A stretch of DNA of 33,928 bases from Clostridia bacterium (GTDB taxonomy: Bacteria > Bacillota > Sulfobacillia > RBS10-35 > JADGHG01): positions 1-33,928 of the forward strand of contig JADGHG010000008.1 in NCBI GenBank assembly GCA_019689585.1, written 5' to 3'. This document shows positions 1 to 7,511 of the stretch, piece after piece. The position numbers and the translations under genes are program-made. The first letter of the stretch is position 1, and each line of letters begins with the position of its first letter. The notes beneath the pieces are model-generated. The model was given only the letters and a program-made list of their open reading frames with translations. It was not told the DNA's origin and made no database searches.

Positions 1-720
1 TCGGGCCGCGTGAAGTACGTCGAGGAGATCGCCGAGGTCTGCGAGGAGCTCGCCCGCCAAGTCGCCCGGGCGCTCGGCGAGGGACGGACGCCGCTCGTCC
101 TGGGCGGCGACCACAGCATCGCGATCGGCACCCTGGCCGGTCACGCGCTCGCCGGTTCGGAGGTCGGCGTCGTCTGGATCGACGCGCACGCCGACTTCAA
201 CACACCTGAGACCTCGCCGAGCGGGAACGTCCACGGCATGCCGCTCGCGGCGGCCGCCGGGCTCGGGGACCGGCGCCTTGTCGATCTCTCCGCGCCCGGG
301 CCGCACGTGCGCCCGGAGCGGGTGGCGATCGTGGGCGCGCGCAGCGTCGACCCCGGCGAGCGGGAGCTCCTGCGCCGGACGGGCGTCCTCGTGCGGACGA
401 TGAAGGAGATCGACGAGCGCGGCATGGCAAGCGCGGTGCGCGAAGCGGTCGAGCGCGCATCCGACGGCGGTCGCCTCGGCGTCCACGTCTCGTTCGACCT
501 CGACGCCCTCGACCCTATGGTGGCGCCCGGCGTCGGCACGCCCGTGCCCGGGGGGCTCTCCTACCGCGAGGCGCACCTCGCCATGGAGCTCCTCGCCGAA
601 AGCGGCCTCGTCCGGTCGTGGGAGTTCGTCGAGGTGAACCCGATCCTCGACCTCGGGAACCGTACGGCGCAGACGGCCGTCGAGCTCATCCAGTCGGCGC
701 TGGGCAAACGCATCCTCTAG
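1..720 (+). CDS. rocF: Arginase (C-terminal part; 5' end outside window)
   Basis: Hydrolyses L-arginine to L-ornithine and urea in the cytoplasm, a Mn-dependent ureohydrolase. The frame is open to the window edge, and the product from the GTG at 10 has only 236 residues against about 300 for the family, so the true start lies upstream. Counting from that GTG, metal-binding motifs are GGDHS (32-36), DAHAD (58-62) and SFDLD (161-165). The segment TPETSPSGNVHGMPLA and the ending EFVEVNPILD are typical of Bacillus-type arginase rather than agmatinase. The gene is followed at 57 bases by tmk, the position where B. subtilis has the decarboxylase gene yaaO. It may connect to the cyanophycin genes at 8482-11912, because arginine is half of that polymer; this link is inference. 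Confidence 0.9.
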   Translation, partial: SGRVKYVEEIAEVCEELARQVARALGEGRTPLVLGGDHSIAIGTLAGHALAGSEVGVVWIDAHADFNTPETSPSGNVHGMPLAAAAGLGDRRLVDLSAPGPHVRPERVAIVGARSVDPGERELLRRTGVLVRTMKEIDERGMASAVREAVERASDGGRLGVHVSFDLDALDPMVAPGVGTPVPGGLSYREAHLAMELLAESGLVRSWEFVEVNPILDLGNRTAQTAVELIQSALGKRIL

Positions 721-776
721 GGGCAACGGTCGGGACGCGGCCGGCCGGGAGAGGGGGGCTGCGGACGGCGCACCTT

Positions 777-1385
777 GTGAGCTTCGAAGGCGGGGACGCC
801 TCGGGCAAGTCGACCCAGGCCCGGCGGCTCGTCCAGGCCCTCGCGGCCAGGGGCACGCCGGTCGTCCTCGCGCGCGAACCGGGTTCGACCCCTCTCGGCG
901 AACGGCTGCGCGAGCTCCTCCTCGCCGGGGAGACGCCGCCCTCGCCCCGGGCCGAGGCGCTCCTCTTCGCGGCCGCGCGGGCGGAGCTCGTCGAGCGGCT
1001 CGTCCGGCCCGCCCTCGCGGCCGGCGTGTGGGTCGTGCTCGACCGGTTCGCCGACTCGAGCGTGGCCTACCAGGGCGCGGGGCTCGGGCTCGGGGCCGAC
1101 GTCGTCGCGCGGCTCAACGATTGGGCGACGGGCGGGCTCTTGCCCGACCTCACATTTCTCCTCGACCTCCCGGTCGACGCGGCCGACGGGCGCACCTCGG
1201 CCGCCGACGCGATCGCCGGCCGCGGGGCCGCCTTCCGCGAGCGCGTGCGGCAGGCCTACCTGGAGCTCGCGGCGCGCGAGCCCGAGCGCGTCGTCGTCCT
1301 CGATGCCCGGAAGAGTCCGGATACAATCGAGGAGGAGATCTGGCGGCGCGTCGGCCGGTGGCTGGAGGGAGGGCGGTCGGGATGA
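777..1385 (+). CDS. tmk: Thymidylate kinase
   Basis: Phosphorylates dTMP to dTDP with ATP, an essential step of dTTP synthesis. From the GTG at 777 the product has 202 residues. The Walker A loop GGDASGKST is at residues 5-13 and the DR(Y/F) motif is at 89-91 (LDRFADSS), followed by YQGAGLG. The start is uncertain. The only purine-rich ribosome site, GGGAGAGGGGGG just before 759, is about 18 bases from this GTG. It sits right before an in-frame CTG at 759 that would give the usual six or seven residues ahead of FEGGD. No ATG, GTG or TTG lies between. The stop overlaps the darA start as ATGA, so translation is probably coupled. Confidence 0.93.
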   Translation: MSFEGGDASGKSTQARRLVQALAARGTPVVLAREPGSTPLGERLRELLLAGETPPSPRAEALLFAAARAELVERLVRPALAAGVWVVLDRFADSSVAYQGAGLGLGADVVARLNDWATGGLLPDLTFLLDLPVDAADGRTSAADAIAGRGAAFRERVRQAYLELAAREPERVVVLDARKSPDTIEEEIWRRVGRWLEGGRSG

Positions 1386-1711
1386 AGATGATCATCGCGG
1401 TCGTGCAGGACAAGGACGCGGCCAAGCTGATGGAGAGGCTCGTCGCCTCGGGCCAGCGGGCGACGAAGCTCGCGAGCACGGGCGGGTTCCTGCGCGAGGG
1501 CAACACGACCTTCCTCATCGGCTCGGCCGACGAGGAGGTCGAGACGGTGCTCCGCACGATCCGCGAAGTGTGCCACGCCCGGGAGCAGCTCGTCACCCCG
1601 CTCTCCCCGGTCGGCGGCCCCTCGGACGCCTACGTCCCCTACCCGGTCGAGGTGACGGTCGGCGGGGCGACCGTCTTCGTATTGAACATCGAGCGCTTCG
1701 AGAAGGTATGA
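1382..1711 (+). CDS. darA: Cyclic di-AMP receptor DarA (PII-like, YaaQ)
   Basis: PII-like signalling protein that binds cyclic di-AMP in Bacillota; its downstream partner is not well settled. The 109-residue length equals that of B. subtilis YaaQ/DarA. Similarity runs end to end: KLASTGGFLREGNTTFLIG in the first half and SYVPYPVEVTVGGATVF-like DAYVPYPVEVTVGGATVF near the end. The start ATG overlaps the tmk stop and the stop overlaps the holB start, both as ATGA, which places it in a tightly coupled tmk-darA-holB-rsmI unit. B. subtilis has yaaR between darA and holB; it is absent here. Confidence 0.95.
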   Translation: MKMIIAVVQDKDAAKLMERLVASGQRATKLASTGGFLREGNTTFLIGSADEEVETVLRTIREVCHAREQLVTPLSPVGGPSDAYVPYPVEVTVGGATVFVLNIERFEKV

Positions 1712-2685
1712 CGGCCGCCGCCCGGCTGATCCGGCGCGAGCTCGCCGAAGGCCGCACGGCGCACGCCTACGCCTTCCTGGGCCCGGCAAGCCGGAAGAAG
1801 CGCGCGTGCCTCGACGAGCTCGTCGGCGCCTTCCTCTGCCGTGCGAAGGGGCCGGGCGGCCTCGCGTGCGGCGCCTGCCGCGACTGCCGCGCGCGCGAAG
1901 CCGGCGAGCATCCCGACCTCCTCGCGCTCCGGCCGGACGGCCGGCGCATCGGGCTCGAGACGGCGCGGCTGGGCCTGGCCCACCTCGCCCGGCGGCCGCA
2001 CCAGGCGCCCGTGCGCGTCCTCGTCCTCGAAGCGGCGGACGAGCTGACGCCCGAAGCGGCGAACGCGCTCCTCAAGCTCCTCGAGGAGCCGCCCCCGACG
2101 GCACGCGCCGTCCTCGAAGCCCGAGCGGGCGGGTCGCTCCCGGCCACGCTCCTTTCGCGCTGCCGGGCCGTCGCGTTCCCGGCGCCGCCCCTCGACGAGG
2201 CGGCCGCTCACCTCGAAGCGCTCGGCGTCGAAGCCGGGCTCGCGCGCGAGGCGGCCGTCCTCGCGGAGGGCGACGTCGAACGCGCGAGCGCCTGGCTCGC
2301 CGAGGGGGAGGCCTGGCGGACGGCGCGGGAGGCCGCCCGGGAGGCCGTCCTGCGAGGGGGCGCGACGGTCGTCGAAGAGGTCGCGCTCGCCGAGTCGCTC
2401 GCGCGCCATGCGGCGCTCGGCTTCCCGGTCGCGGAATGGATGATGCTCGCCGTCCGCGACGGCTTGGCCCGGTCGTTGGGAGGGCGGGCGCTCTGGTTGT
2501 CGGCGCAAGAGGCGGAGGCGCTCGCCAGGCTCTCCCCGGAGCGCCTTCTCGCGATGGCGAAGACGCTCGAGCTCGTGCGCCGCTCGCTCCGGCAGAACGT
2601 GACGCCGCGGCTGGCGTTCGAAGCGGCCCTCATTGAACTCGGGCGGGCGCGGGGCGGGCCAGCGCGGGGCGGGCGGCTGGCGTGA
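1708..2685 (+). CDS. holB: DNA polymerase III delta-prime subunit
   Basis: Clamp-loader subunit that helps load the beta sliding clamp during replication. The product has 325 residues, close to B. subtilis HolB. The P-loop position is degenerate (LGPASRKKR), as expected for a delta-prime subunit that does not hydrolyse ATP. A zinc module follows with Cys at 44, 54, 57 and 60 (CGACRDC). The segment LEAADELTPEAANALLKLLEEPP is cut here for length: key parts are ADELTPEAANALLK and the LEEPP turn. The SRCR motif is the sensor/arginine-finger region. Starts inside the darA stop (ATGA) and ends inside the rsmI start (GTGA). In B. subtilis ricT (yaaT), yabA, trmN6 and yazA follow holB; all four are missing here. 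Confidence 0.92.
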   Translation: MTAAARLIRRELAEGRTAHAYAFLGPASRKKRACLDELVGAFLCRAKGPGGLACGACRDCRAREAGEHPDLLALRPDGRRIGLETARLGLAHLARRPHQAPVRVLVLEAADELTPEAANALLKLLEEPPPTARAVLEARAGGSLPATLLSRCRAVAFPAPPLDEAAAHLEALGVEAGLAREAAVLAEGDVERASAWLAEGEAWRTAREAAREAVLRGGATVVEEVALAESLARHAALGFPVAEWMMLAVRDGLARSLGGRALWLSAQEAEALARLSPERLLAMAKTLELVRRSLRQNVTPRLAFEAALIELGRARGGPARGGRLA

Positions 2686-3389
2686 CGGCCGGCCGGCTCG
2701 CCGTCTGCGCGACGCCGATCGGGAACCTCGAGGACGCGAGCCCGCGGCTCCTTTCGACCTTACGCGGCGCAAGCGCCGTCTACGCGGAGGACACGCGCCG
2801 GACGCGGGAGCTGCTCTCGGCGCACGGCATCCGCGCGCGGCTCGTCTCGTGCCACTCGTACAACGAGAGGCGCCGCGTGCCCGAGGTGCTCGCGCGGCTC
2901 GCGGCCGGGGAGACGGTGGCGCTCGTCACCGACGCGGGCACGCCTGGGATCTCCGACCCGGGCGCCGCCATCGTGCGGGCGGCGGCCGAAGCCGGGTACG
3001 ACGTGCAGGCCGTGCCGGGGCCGAGCGCCGTCACGGCGGCGCTGTCCGTCTCGGGCTTCCCGGCCGTGCCGTTCTCCTTCCTCGGCTTTTTGCCCCGGCG
3101 GCCGGGCCCCCGCCGCCGGCTCCTTTCGTTCTGGCGCGACACCGGCGTCACGCTCGTCCTCTTCGAGGCGCCCGGCCGGCTGGCCGAGCTCCTCACGGAC
3201 GTGGCCGACCTCTTCGGGCCCGGGCACCCGGTCGTCTTCGCGCGGGAGCTCACAAAGCGGTTCGAGCGGGTCGAGCGTGGGCCGGCAGCCGAGGTGCTGC
3301 GCCGGGTGAGCGAGGAGGTTCCGCGCGGCGAATGCACCCTCGTGATCGCGCCCCGGACGGGCGGAGGGGCGGGCGCGGGACCGGCCTAG
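2682..3389 (+). CDS. rsmI: 16S rRNA 2'-O-ribose C1402 methyltransferase RsmI, short form
   Basis: Uses S-adenosylmethionine to 2'-O-methylate C1402 in the decoding centre of 16S rRNA. Tetrapyrrole-methylase fold motifs are clear: ATPIGNLEDAS near the N-terminus, AEDTRRTR, VTDAGTPGISDPG and VPGPSA, then FLGFLPRR. The GTG start overlaps the holB stop (GTGA). The product is only 235 residues against about 280-290 for the family and stops right after the methyltransferase core in a Gly/Ala tail, so the usual C-terminal helix-turn-helix part is missing. The stop codon lies in a CTAG shared with the stop of the converging abrB gene. The codon at 2760-2762 is a rare TTA leucine codon. Confidence 0.92.
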   Translation: MTAGRLAVCATPIGNLEDASPRLLSTLRGASAVYAEDTRRTRELLSAHGIRARLVSCHSYNERRRVPEVLARLAAGETVALVTDAGTPGISDPGAAIVRAAAEAGYDVQAVPGPSAVTAALSVSGFPAVPFSFLGFLPRRPGPRRRLLSFWRDTGVTLVLFEAPGRLAELLTDVADLFGPGHPVVFARELTKRFERVERGPAAEVLRRVSEEVPRGECTLVIAPRTGGGAGAGPA

Positions 3390-3652
3390 ACGGCGCTTGT
3401 GAGGTGCGTCGACCGGGTGAGCGTGTCGATGCACTCCTGGCAGATGTTCTTGCCGCGGTACACCTGGATGCCCTGGGCCGAGCCGCAGAAGATGCAGGCC
3501 GGTTCGTACTTGCGCAGGATGATCTTGTCGCCGTCGACGTAGATCTCGAGCGAGTCCTTGTCGGCGATGTCGAGCGTCCTGCGAAGTTCGATTGGAATGA
3601 CCACACGTCCCAGGTCATCCACCCGGCGGACGATTCCGGTCGACTTGATCAT
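3386..3652 (-). CDS. abrB: AbrB-family transition-state regulator with a four-cysteine C-terminus
   Basis: DNA-binding swapped-hairpin protein; in B. subtilis AbrB represses many stationary-phase genes during growth. Residues 1-50 match AbrB closely (KSTGIVRRVDDLGRVVIP, then ELRRTLDI and LEIYVDGDKIIL). The ATG at 3652 is chosen because homology starts there and an AAAGGGG/GAGGG purine run precedes it. The 88-residue product ends differently from the B. subtilis protein: two CxxC pairs (CIFC and CQEC), about 16 residues apart, suggest a small zinc-binding knuckle. Position between rsmI and metG is the same as in B. subtilis, and the orientation is also opposite to its neighbours. Confidence 0.93.
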   Translation of the reverse strand: MIKSTGIVRRVDDLGRVVIPIELRRTLDIADKDSLEIYVDGDKIILRKYEPACIFCGSAQGIQVYRGKNICQECIDTLTRSTHLTSAV

Positions 3653-3695
3653 GGGCCCTCGCCCCTTTCTTGGACGCGAGCGGGTTCTCGCATCC

Positions 3696-3725
3696 ATCCT
3701 ACCAACGGCGCACAATTGAAGTAAA
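3696..3725 (-). promoter_or_regulatory. Candidate sigma-A promoter of abrB
   Basis: On the minus strand TTTACT (plus 3720-3725) is followed after 18 bases by TAGGAT (plus 3696-3701). Each hexamer matches consensus at four of six positions. Transcription would start near 3689, giving a leader of about 37 bases. This is one of the few A+T-rich patches in the gap between abrB and metG (3653-3886). Confidence 0.45.
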
Positions 3726-3828
3726 GACGCTCACCCGGCGCCCACGGCCCCGCCGCCCGCCCGGGGGGTGCCGTCGGCGCTTGCGCACCGCCGGGAATTG
3801 GACGTGGCGATACCAGAGCGGGTTCCGT

Positions 3829-3858
3829 TTGACAGGCCAGGGCCGCCGTCGCTATTGT
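3829..3858 (+). promoter_or_regulatory. Sigma-A promoter of metG-tatD-rsmA
   Basis: A perfect -35 TTGACA (3829-3834) is followed after 18 bases by TATTGT (3853-3858). Transcription would begin near 3865, about 22 bases before the metG ATG. This also argues against the in-frame GTG at 3857 as the metG start. No T-box leader is visible in the gap. Confidence 0.7.
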
Positions 3859-3886
3859 GGGACTACTTCCGCGGGCGGCGAGGAGG

Positions 3887-5875
3887 ATGTCGTCCACGGG
3901 CGTCGAGAGCCGGGCGCAGGCCGAACCGTTCTATCTGACGACCGCCATCGACTACACGAACGGCGATCCCCACTTCGGCCACGCGTACGAGAAGGTCACC
4001 GCCGACGCGATCGCGCGCTACCAAAGGCTGCGCGGCCGCGAGGTGGCGCTCGTCCTCGGTGCCGACGAACACAGCTATAACGTCGCGCGCGCCGCCCGCG
4101 AGGCGGGCCTCGAGCCGAAGGCGTACTGCGACCGCATGGCCGAGCGGTTTCGCGCCACCTGGGACCGGCTCGGCATCACCTACACCGACTTCATGCAGAC
4201 GAGCGACCCCCGCCACGAGGCTGCGGTGCGCACGTTCGTGCAGCGGATCTACGACAACGGCCACGTCTACCGCTCGACCTACCGGGGCCTCTACTGCCGG
4301 TCGTGCGAAGCCTTCTACACGGAGCGCGACCTGGTCGACGGGCGATGCCCCTGGCACGACGAGCCGGTCGAGACGGTGGAGGAGCCGAACTGGTTCTTCC
4401 GGCTCTCGGCCTTCCGGGACCGGCTGCGCCAGCACCTCCTCGACCACCCGGGCTTCGTCGAGCCGGAGTCCCGCCGGAACGAGGTGCTCTCGCTCCTTCA
4501 GGCAGGCCTCGAAGACCTCAGCATCTCGCGCGCCCACCAGAGCTGGGGCGTGCGCGTGCCCTGGGACGAGAGCCAGGTCGTCTACGTCTGGTTCGACGCC
4601 CTGATCACGTACGTGTCGGCGATCGGCTTCGGCTGGGACGAGGCCCGCTTCCGGCGCCTCTGGCCGGCCCGGCTCCATCTCATCGGCAAGGACATCACGC
4701 GCTTCCACGCGGTCGTGTGGCCAGCGATGCTCTGGGCGGCCGGTCTCGCGCTGCCGGAGAAGGTGTTCGTGCACGGCTTCTGGTACTGCAACGGACAGCG
4801 CTTCTCGAAGTCGCTCGGCAACGTCATCGATCCGCACGACCTCGTCGCCGTCTACGGCCGCGACGGGGCCCGCCACTACCTCGTGGCCGAGACGCCGTTC
4901 GGCCAGGACGGGAACTTCACGGACGAGTCGATCCGGAAGCGCGTGACGAGCGACCTCGCGAACGACCTCGGCAACCTGTTGCACCGGACGACGCGGATGA
5001 TCGAGCGCTACCGCGACGGCCGCGTCCCCGACCCGGGGCCCGGCCGCGCCGGGGAGACGGAGCTCGCGCGTCTGGCCGAACGCGTGCGGGACGCCTATGA
5101 GGCGGCCATGGAAGAGCTCCGGCTGCACGACGCGGTCGGCGAGGTGATGCGGCTCGTCCGGCGCGCCAACAAGGCCATCGACGAATGGGCCCCCTGGGCG
5201 CTGGCGCGCGACCCCGCGAAGGCGGGGGAGCTCGACCGCGCGCTCTACGCGCTCGCCGAGACCCTGCGCCTCGCCGCCCTCCTGCTCTCGCCCGTCCTCG
5301 TCGACGGGAGCCCCGAGATCTGGCGCCAGCTCGGGATCGCGGGGGAGGATCCGCCCCCGTTCCGCTGGGAGGACGCGGCCTGGGGCCGGCTTGCCCCCGG
5401 TACGGCGATCCGGCGCGGCCTACCGGTCTACCCGCGGCTCGACCCGGCGACGACCCGCCAGCTGGCGCCCGTCCGAACGCAGTCGGGCCGCCCGGCGGAG
5501 GCCGCCCCCGCGGGCGGGGGGGCCGAGCGGCCGGCGGCTCCGGCCGACGGGGCGCACGTCTCGTACGACGACTTCGCGCGGCTCGACCTGCGCGTGGGGC
5601 TCGTGCTCGCGGCTGAGGCCGTGGCCGGCTCGGAGAAGCTCCTCCGCCTGCGCGTGAAAGTGGGGGAGGAGATCCGCCAGATCGTCGCCGGCATCCGGGA
5701 ACAGTACCGACCGGAGGAGCTTCCGGGGCGACGGGTCGTCGTCGTCGCCAACCTCGCGCCGAGGCGCATCTTCGGGATCGAGTCGCAAGGCATGCTCCTC
5801 GCGGCCGAAGGCGGGGGGCGCCTTGCGCTCGTCGTACCGGAACGGGACGTCGACGACGGATCCCGCGTGAAGTGA
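3887..5875 (+). CDS. metG: Methionyl-tRNA synthetase with C-terminal tRNA-binding domain
   Basis: Charges tRNA(Met) with methionine. Class I signature motifs are HFGH (29-32) and FSKS (306-309). A zinc knuckle in the connective peptide has CRSC followed by CPWH. Residues from about 560 to the end form an EMAP/Trbp111-type OB-fold tRNA-binding domain (DLRVGLVLAAE, then ANLAPRRIFGIESQGMLLAA). The 662-residue length fits the long bacterial form. ATG 3887 is chosen because homology begins soon after it and the promoter lies just upstream. Oddly, the perfect AGGAGG ribosome site touches the ATG with no spacer. The stop overlaps the GTG of tatD. Confidence 0.96.
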   Translation: MSSTGVESRAQAEPFYLTTAIDYTNGDPHFGHAYEKVTADAIARYQRLRGREVALVLGADEHSYNVARAAREAGLEPKAYCDRMAERFRATWDRLGITYTDFMQTSDPRHEAAVRTFVQRIYDNGHVYRSTYRGLYCRSCEAFYTERDLVDGRCPWHDEPVETVEEPNWFFRLSAFRDRLRQHLLDHPGFVEPESRRNEVLSLLQAGLEDLSISRAHQSWGVRVPWDESQVVYVWFDALITYVSAIGFGWDEARFRRLWPARLHLIGKDITRFHAVVWPAMLWAAGLALPEKVFVHGFWYCNGQRFSKSLGNVIDPHDLVAVYGRDGARHYLVAETPFGQDGNFTDESIRKRVTSDLANDLGNLLHRTTRMIERYRDGRVPDPGPGRAGETELARLAERVRDAYEAAMEELRLHDAVGEVMRLVRRANKAIDEWAPWALARDPAKAGELDRALYALAETLRLAALLLSPVLVDGSPEIWRQLGIAGEDPPPFRWEDAAWGRLAPGTAIRRGLPVYPRLDPATTRQLAPVRTQSGRPAEAAPAGGGAERPAAPADGAHVSYDDFARLDLRVGLVLAAEAVAGSEKLLRLRVKVGEEIRQIVAGIREQYRPEELPGRRVVVVANLAPRRIFGIESQGMLLAAEGGGRLALVVPERDVDDGSRVK

Positions 5876-6645
5876 GCTGGTTCGACACCCACGCCCACGT
5901 GGCCGACGACGCCTTCGACGGCGATCGGGACGCCGTCCTCGCCCGCGCCTGGGAGGCCGGGCTCTCGGGCATCGTCGTCGTCGGGACCGACGCCGACTCG
6001 TCCCGGCGCGCGCTCTCGCTCGCCCGGGCGACGCCCGGCCTCTGGGCCACGGTCGGGCTTCACCCGCACGCGGCCGCCTCGCGCCTCGGCGACCTCGATG
6101 AGATCGCCTCGCTGGCAGAAGAAGGCGCGGTCGCCGTCGGCGAGATCGGCCTCGACTACCACCGCGGCAGGGAGACCCAGAAGGAGCAGCGGCGCGCCCT
6201 CGAAGCCCAGCTCGAGCTGGCCTCGAGGCTTCGCCTGCCCGTCGTCCTTCACGTCCGCGACGCGGCGGACGACATGATCGCGGTCCTCCGGGGTGTGGCG
6301 CTGCCCGCGGGCGGCGTCTGGCACGCCTTCACCGGCTTCTGGCCCGAGGCGGAGGCGGCGCTCGCGGCCGGGCTCCACATCGGCCTGGGCGGCATCCTCA
6401 CCTTCCCCCGCTCGGAGGAGCTGCGCAAAGTGGCGCGCCGGCTTCCGCTCGACCGCGTCGTCCTCGAGACGGACTCCCCCTACCTGGCCCCGGTCCCGTA
6501 CCGCGGCCGGCGAAACGAGCCGGCGTACGTGGTCGAGGTCGGCCGGTGCCTGGCGAGGCTTTTGGGCCTCTCGCCGGACGAGGTGGAACGACGCACCACG
6601 GCGAATGCGCTCGCGCTCTTCCGCCTGGCGGCCGGCGAGCGGTGA
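5872..6645 (+). CDS. tatD: TatD-family metal-dependent hydrolase
   Basis: TIM-barrel nuclease/hydrolase of the TatD family; members have 3'-5' DNase activity, and the physiological role is not settled. The product has 257 residues, the usual length. Metal ligands visible in order are THAH near the N-terminus, the glutamate in GEIGLDYHR, the histidines in LHVRDA and WHAFTGF, and the aspartate in LETDSPYLAP. The GTG start overlaps the metG stop, and the stop overlaps the rsmA start, so the three genes form one coupled unit. In B. subtilis yabE and rnmV lie between this gene and rsmA; both are absent here. Confidence 0.93.
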   Translation: MSWFDTHAHVADDAFDGDRDAVLARAWEAGLSGIVVVGTDADSSRRALSLARATPGLWATVGLHPHAAASRLGDLDEIASLAEEGAVAVGEIGLDYHRGRETQKEQRRALEAQLELASRLRLPVVLHVRDAADDMIAVLRGVALPAGGVWHAFTGFWPEAEAALAAGLHIGLGGILTFPRSEELRKVARRLPLDRVVLETDSPYLAPVPYRGRRNEPAYVVEVGRCLARLLGLSPDEVERRTTANALALFRLAAGER

Positions 6646-7496
6646 GGGGCGAGGCGGCCTGGATCCGCAGGGCGCTCGCGGCCCACGGGCTTCGGCCGAA
6701 GAAGTGGCGCGGCCAGCACTTCCTCGTCGACCGGGGCGCGTGTCGGCGCATCGTCGCCGCGCTCGAGGTCGGGCCCCGCGACCTCGCGTGCGAGGTCGGG
6801 CCCGGGCTGGGGGCGCTCACGGCGCTTCTCGCCGAGCGCGCCGGCCGCGTGGTGGCGGTCGAGGTCGAGCGCGGCTTCGAGCCCATCCTGCGGGAACGGC
6901 TCGCCGGTCGGGCGAACGTCGAGCTCCGCTTCGAGGACGCGCGCCGGACGCCGTGGGGGGAGGTCGTGCCGGCCGGCACCCGGGCGAAGCTCGTCGGGAA
7001 CCTGCCGTACAGCCTCACGGGCCCGCTCCTCGGCGCGGTGCTCGCCGCCGGGGACCGCTTCGAGCGCATCGTCGTCATGGTCCAGCGCGAGGTGGCCGAG
7101 CGGATGACGGCTGCGCCCGGCGGGCGCGCCTACGGCTTCTTCTCGGTCTTCGTCCAGGCGCACGCGCGCGTCGAACGGCTCTTCGGCGTGCCGCCGCAGG
7201 CCTTCTGGCCGAAGCCGAAGGTCGCCTCGGCCGTCGTGCGGCTCTGGCCCGCTCCCTGGCCCGGCGGACCGGAAGCCCGGACGCGTCTCATCCAGGTGGC
7301 GCGGATGGCGTTCTCCAGCCGGCGGAAGACGCTCTTAAACGCACTCGCCCAGGCCAGCGGCCGCAGCCGGGCAGACCTCGCCCCGACCCTCGCCCGGGCC
7401 GGGATCGCGCCCGAGCGGCGGGCCGAGACGCTCTCGCTCCCAGAATTCGCCGCCCTCGCCGGCGCGCTCCTGGCCGAGCCCCCGCGTGGGGGCTGA
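6642..7496 (+). CDS. rsmA: 16S rRNA (adenine1518/1519-N6) dimethyltransferase
   Basis: KsgA/RsmA dimethylates the two adjacent adenines near the 3' end of 16S rRNA during late 30S assembly. From the GTG at 6642 (GTGA overlap with the tatD stop) the product has 284 residues. The motifs GQHFL (24-28), the SAM-binding loop EVGPGLG (51-57) and the catalytic NLPY (120-123) are present, and PKPKVASAV lies near the end. Codon 7335-7337 is a TTA leucine codon, one of only two I found in genes of the window. The stop codon TGA is also part of the extended -10 of ykuK. Confidence 0.95.
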   Translation: MRGEAAWIRRALAAHGLRPKKWRGQHFLVDRGACRRIVAALEVGPRDLACEVGPGLGALTALLAERAGRVVAVEVERGFEPILRERLAGRANVELRFEDARRTPWGEVVPAGTRAKLVGNLPYSLTGPLLGAVLAAGDRFERIVVMVQREVAERMTAAPGGRAYGFFSVFVQAHARVERLFGVPPQAFWPKPKVASAVVRLWPAPWPGGPEARTRLIQVARMAFSSRRKTLLNALAQASGRSRADLAPTLARAGIAPERRAETLSLPEFAALAGALLAEPPRGG

Positions 7497-7502
7497 TATA
7501 AT
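7494..7502 (+). promoter_or_regulatory. Extended -10 promoter of ykuK
   Basis: TGATATAAT: a perfect TATAAT (7497-7502) with the TGn extension; the TGA is also the rsmA stop. No -35 is recognisable. Transcription would start near 7509, only about three bases before the ykuK ATG, so the message would be practically leaderless. Confidence 0.65.
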
Positions 7503-7511
7503 CGGGGCGCG

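Noticed and set aside
10-720. Agmatinase (speB) rather than arginase
   Set aside because: The ETSPSGNVHGMPLA segment and the EFVEVNPILD ending fit Bacillus arginase; agmatinases differ at these places.
3726-3828. T-box riboswitch before metG
   Set aside because: No specifier loop or T-box consensus is visible, and the TTGACA promoter leaves only about 22 bases of leader.
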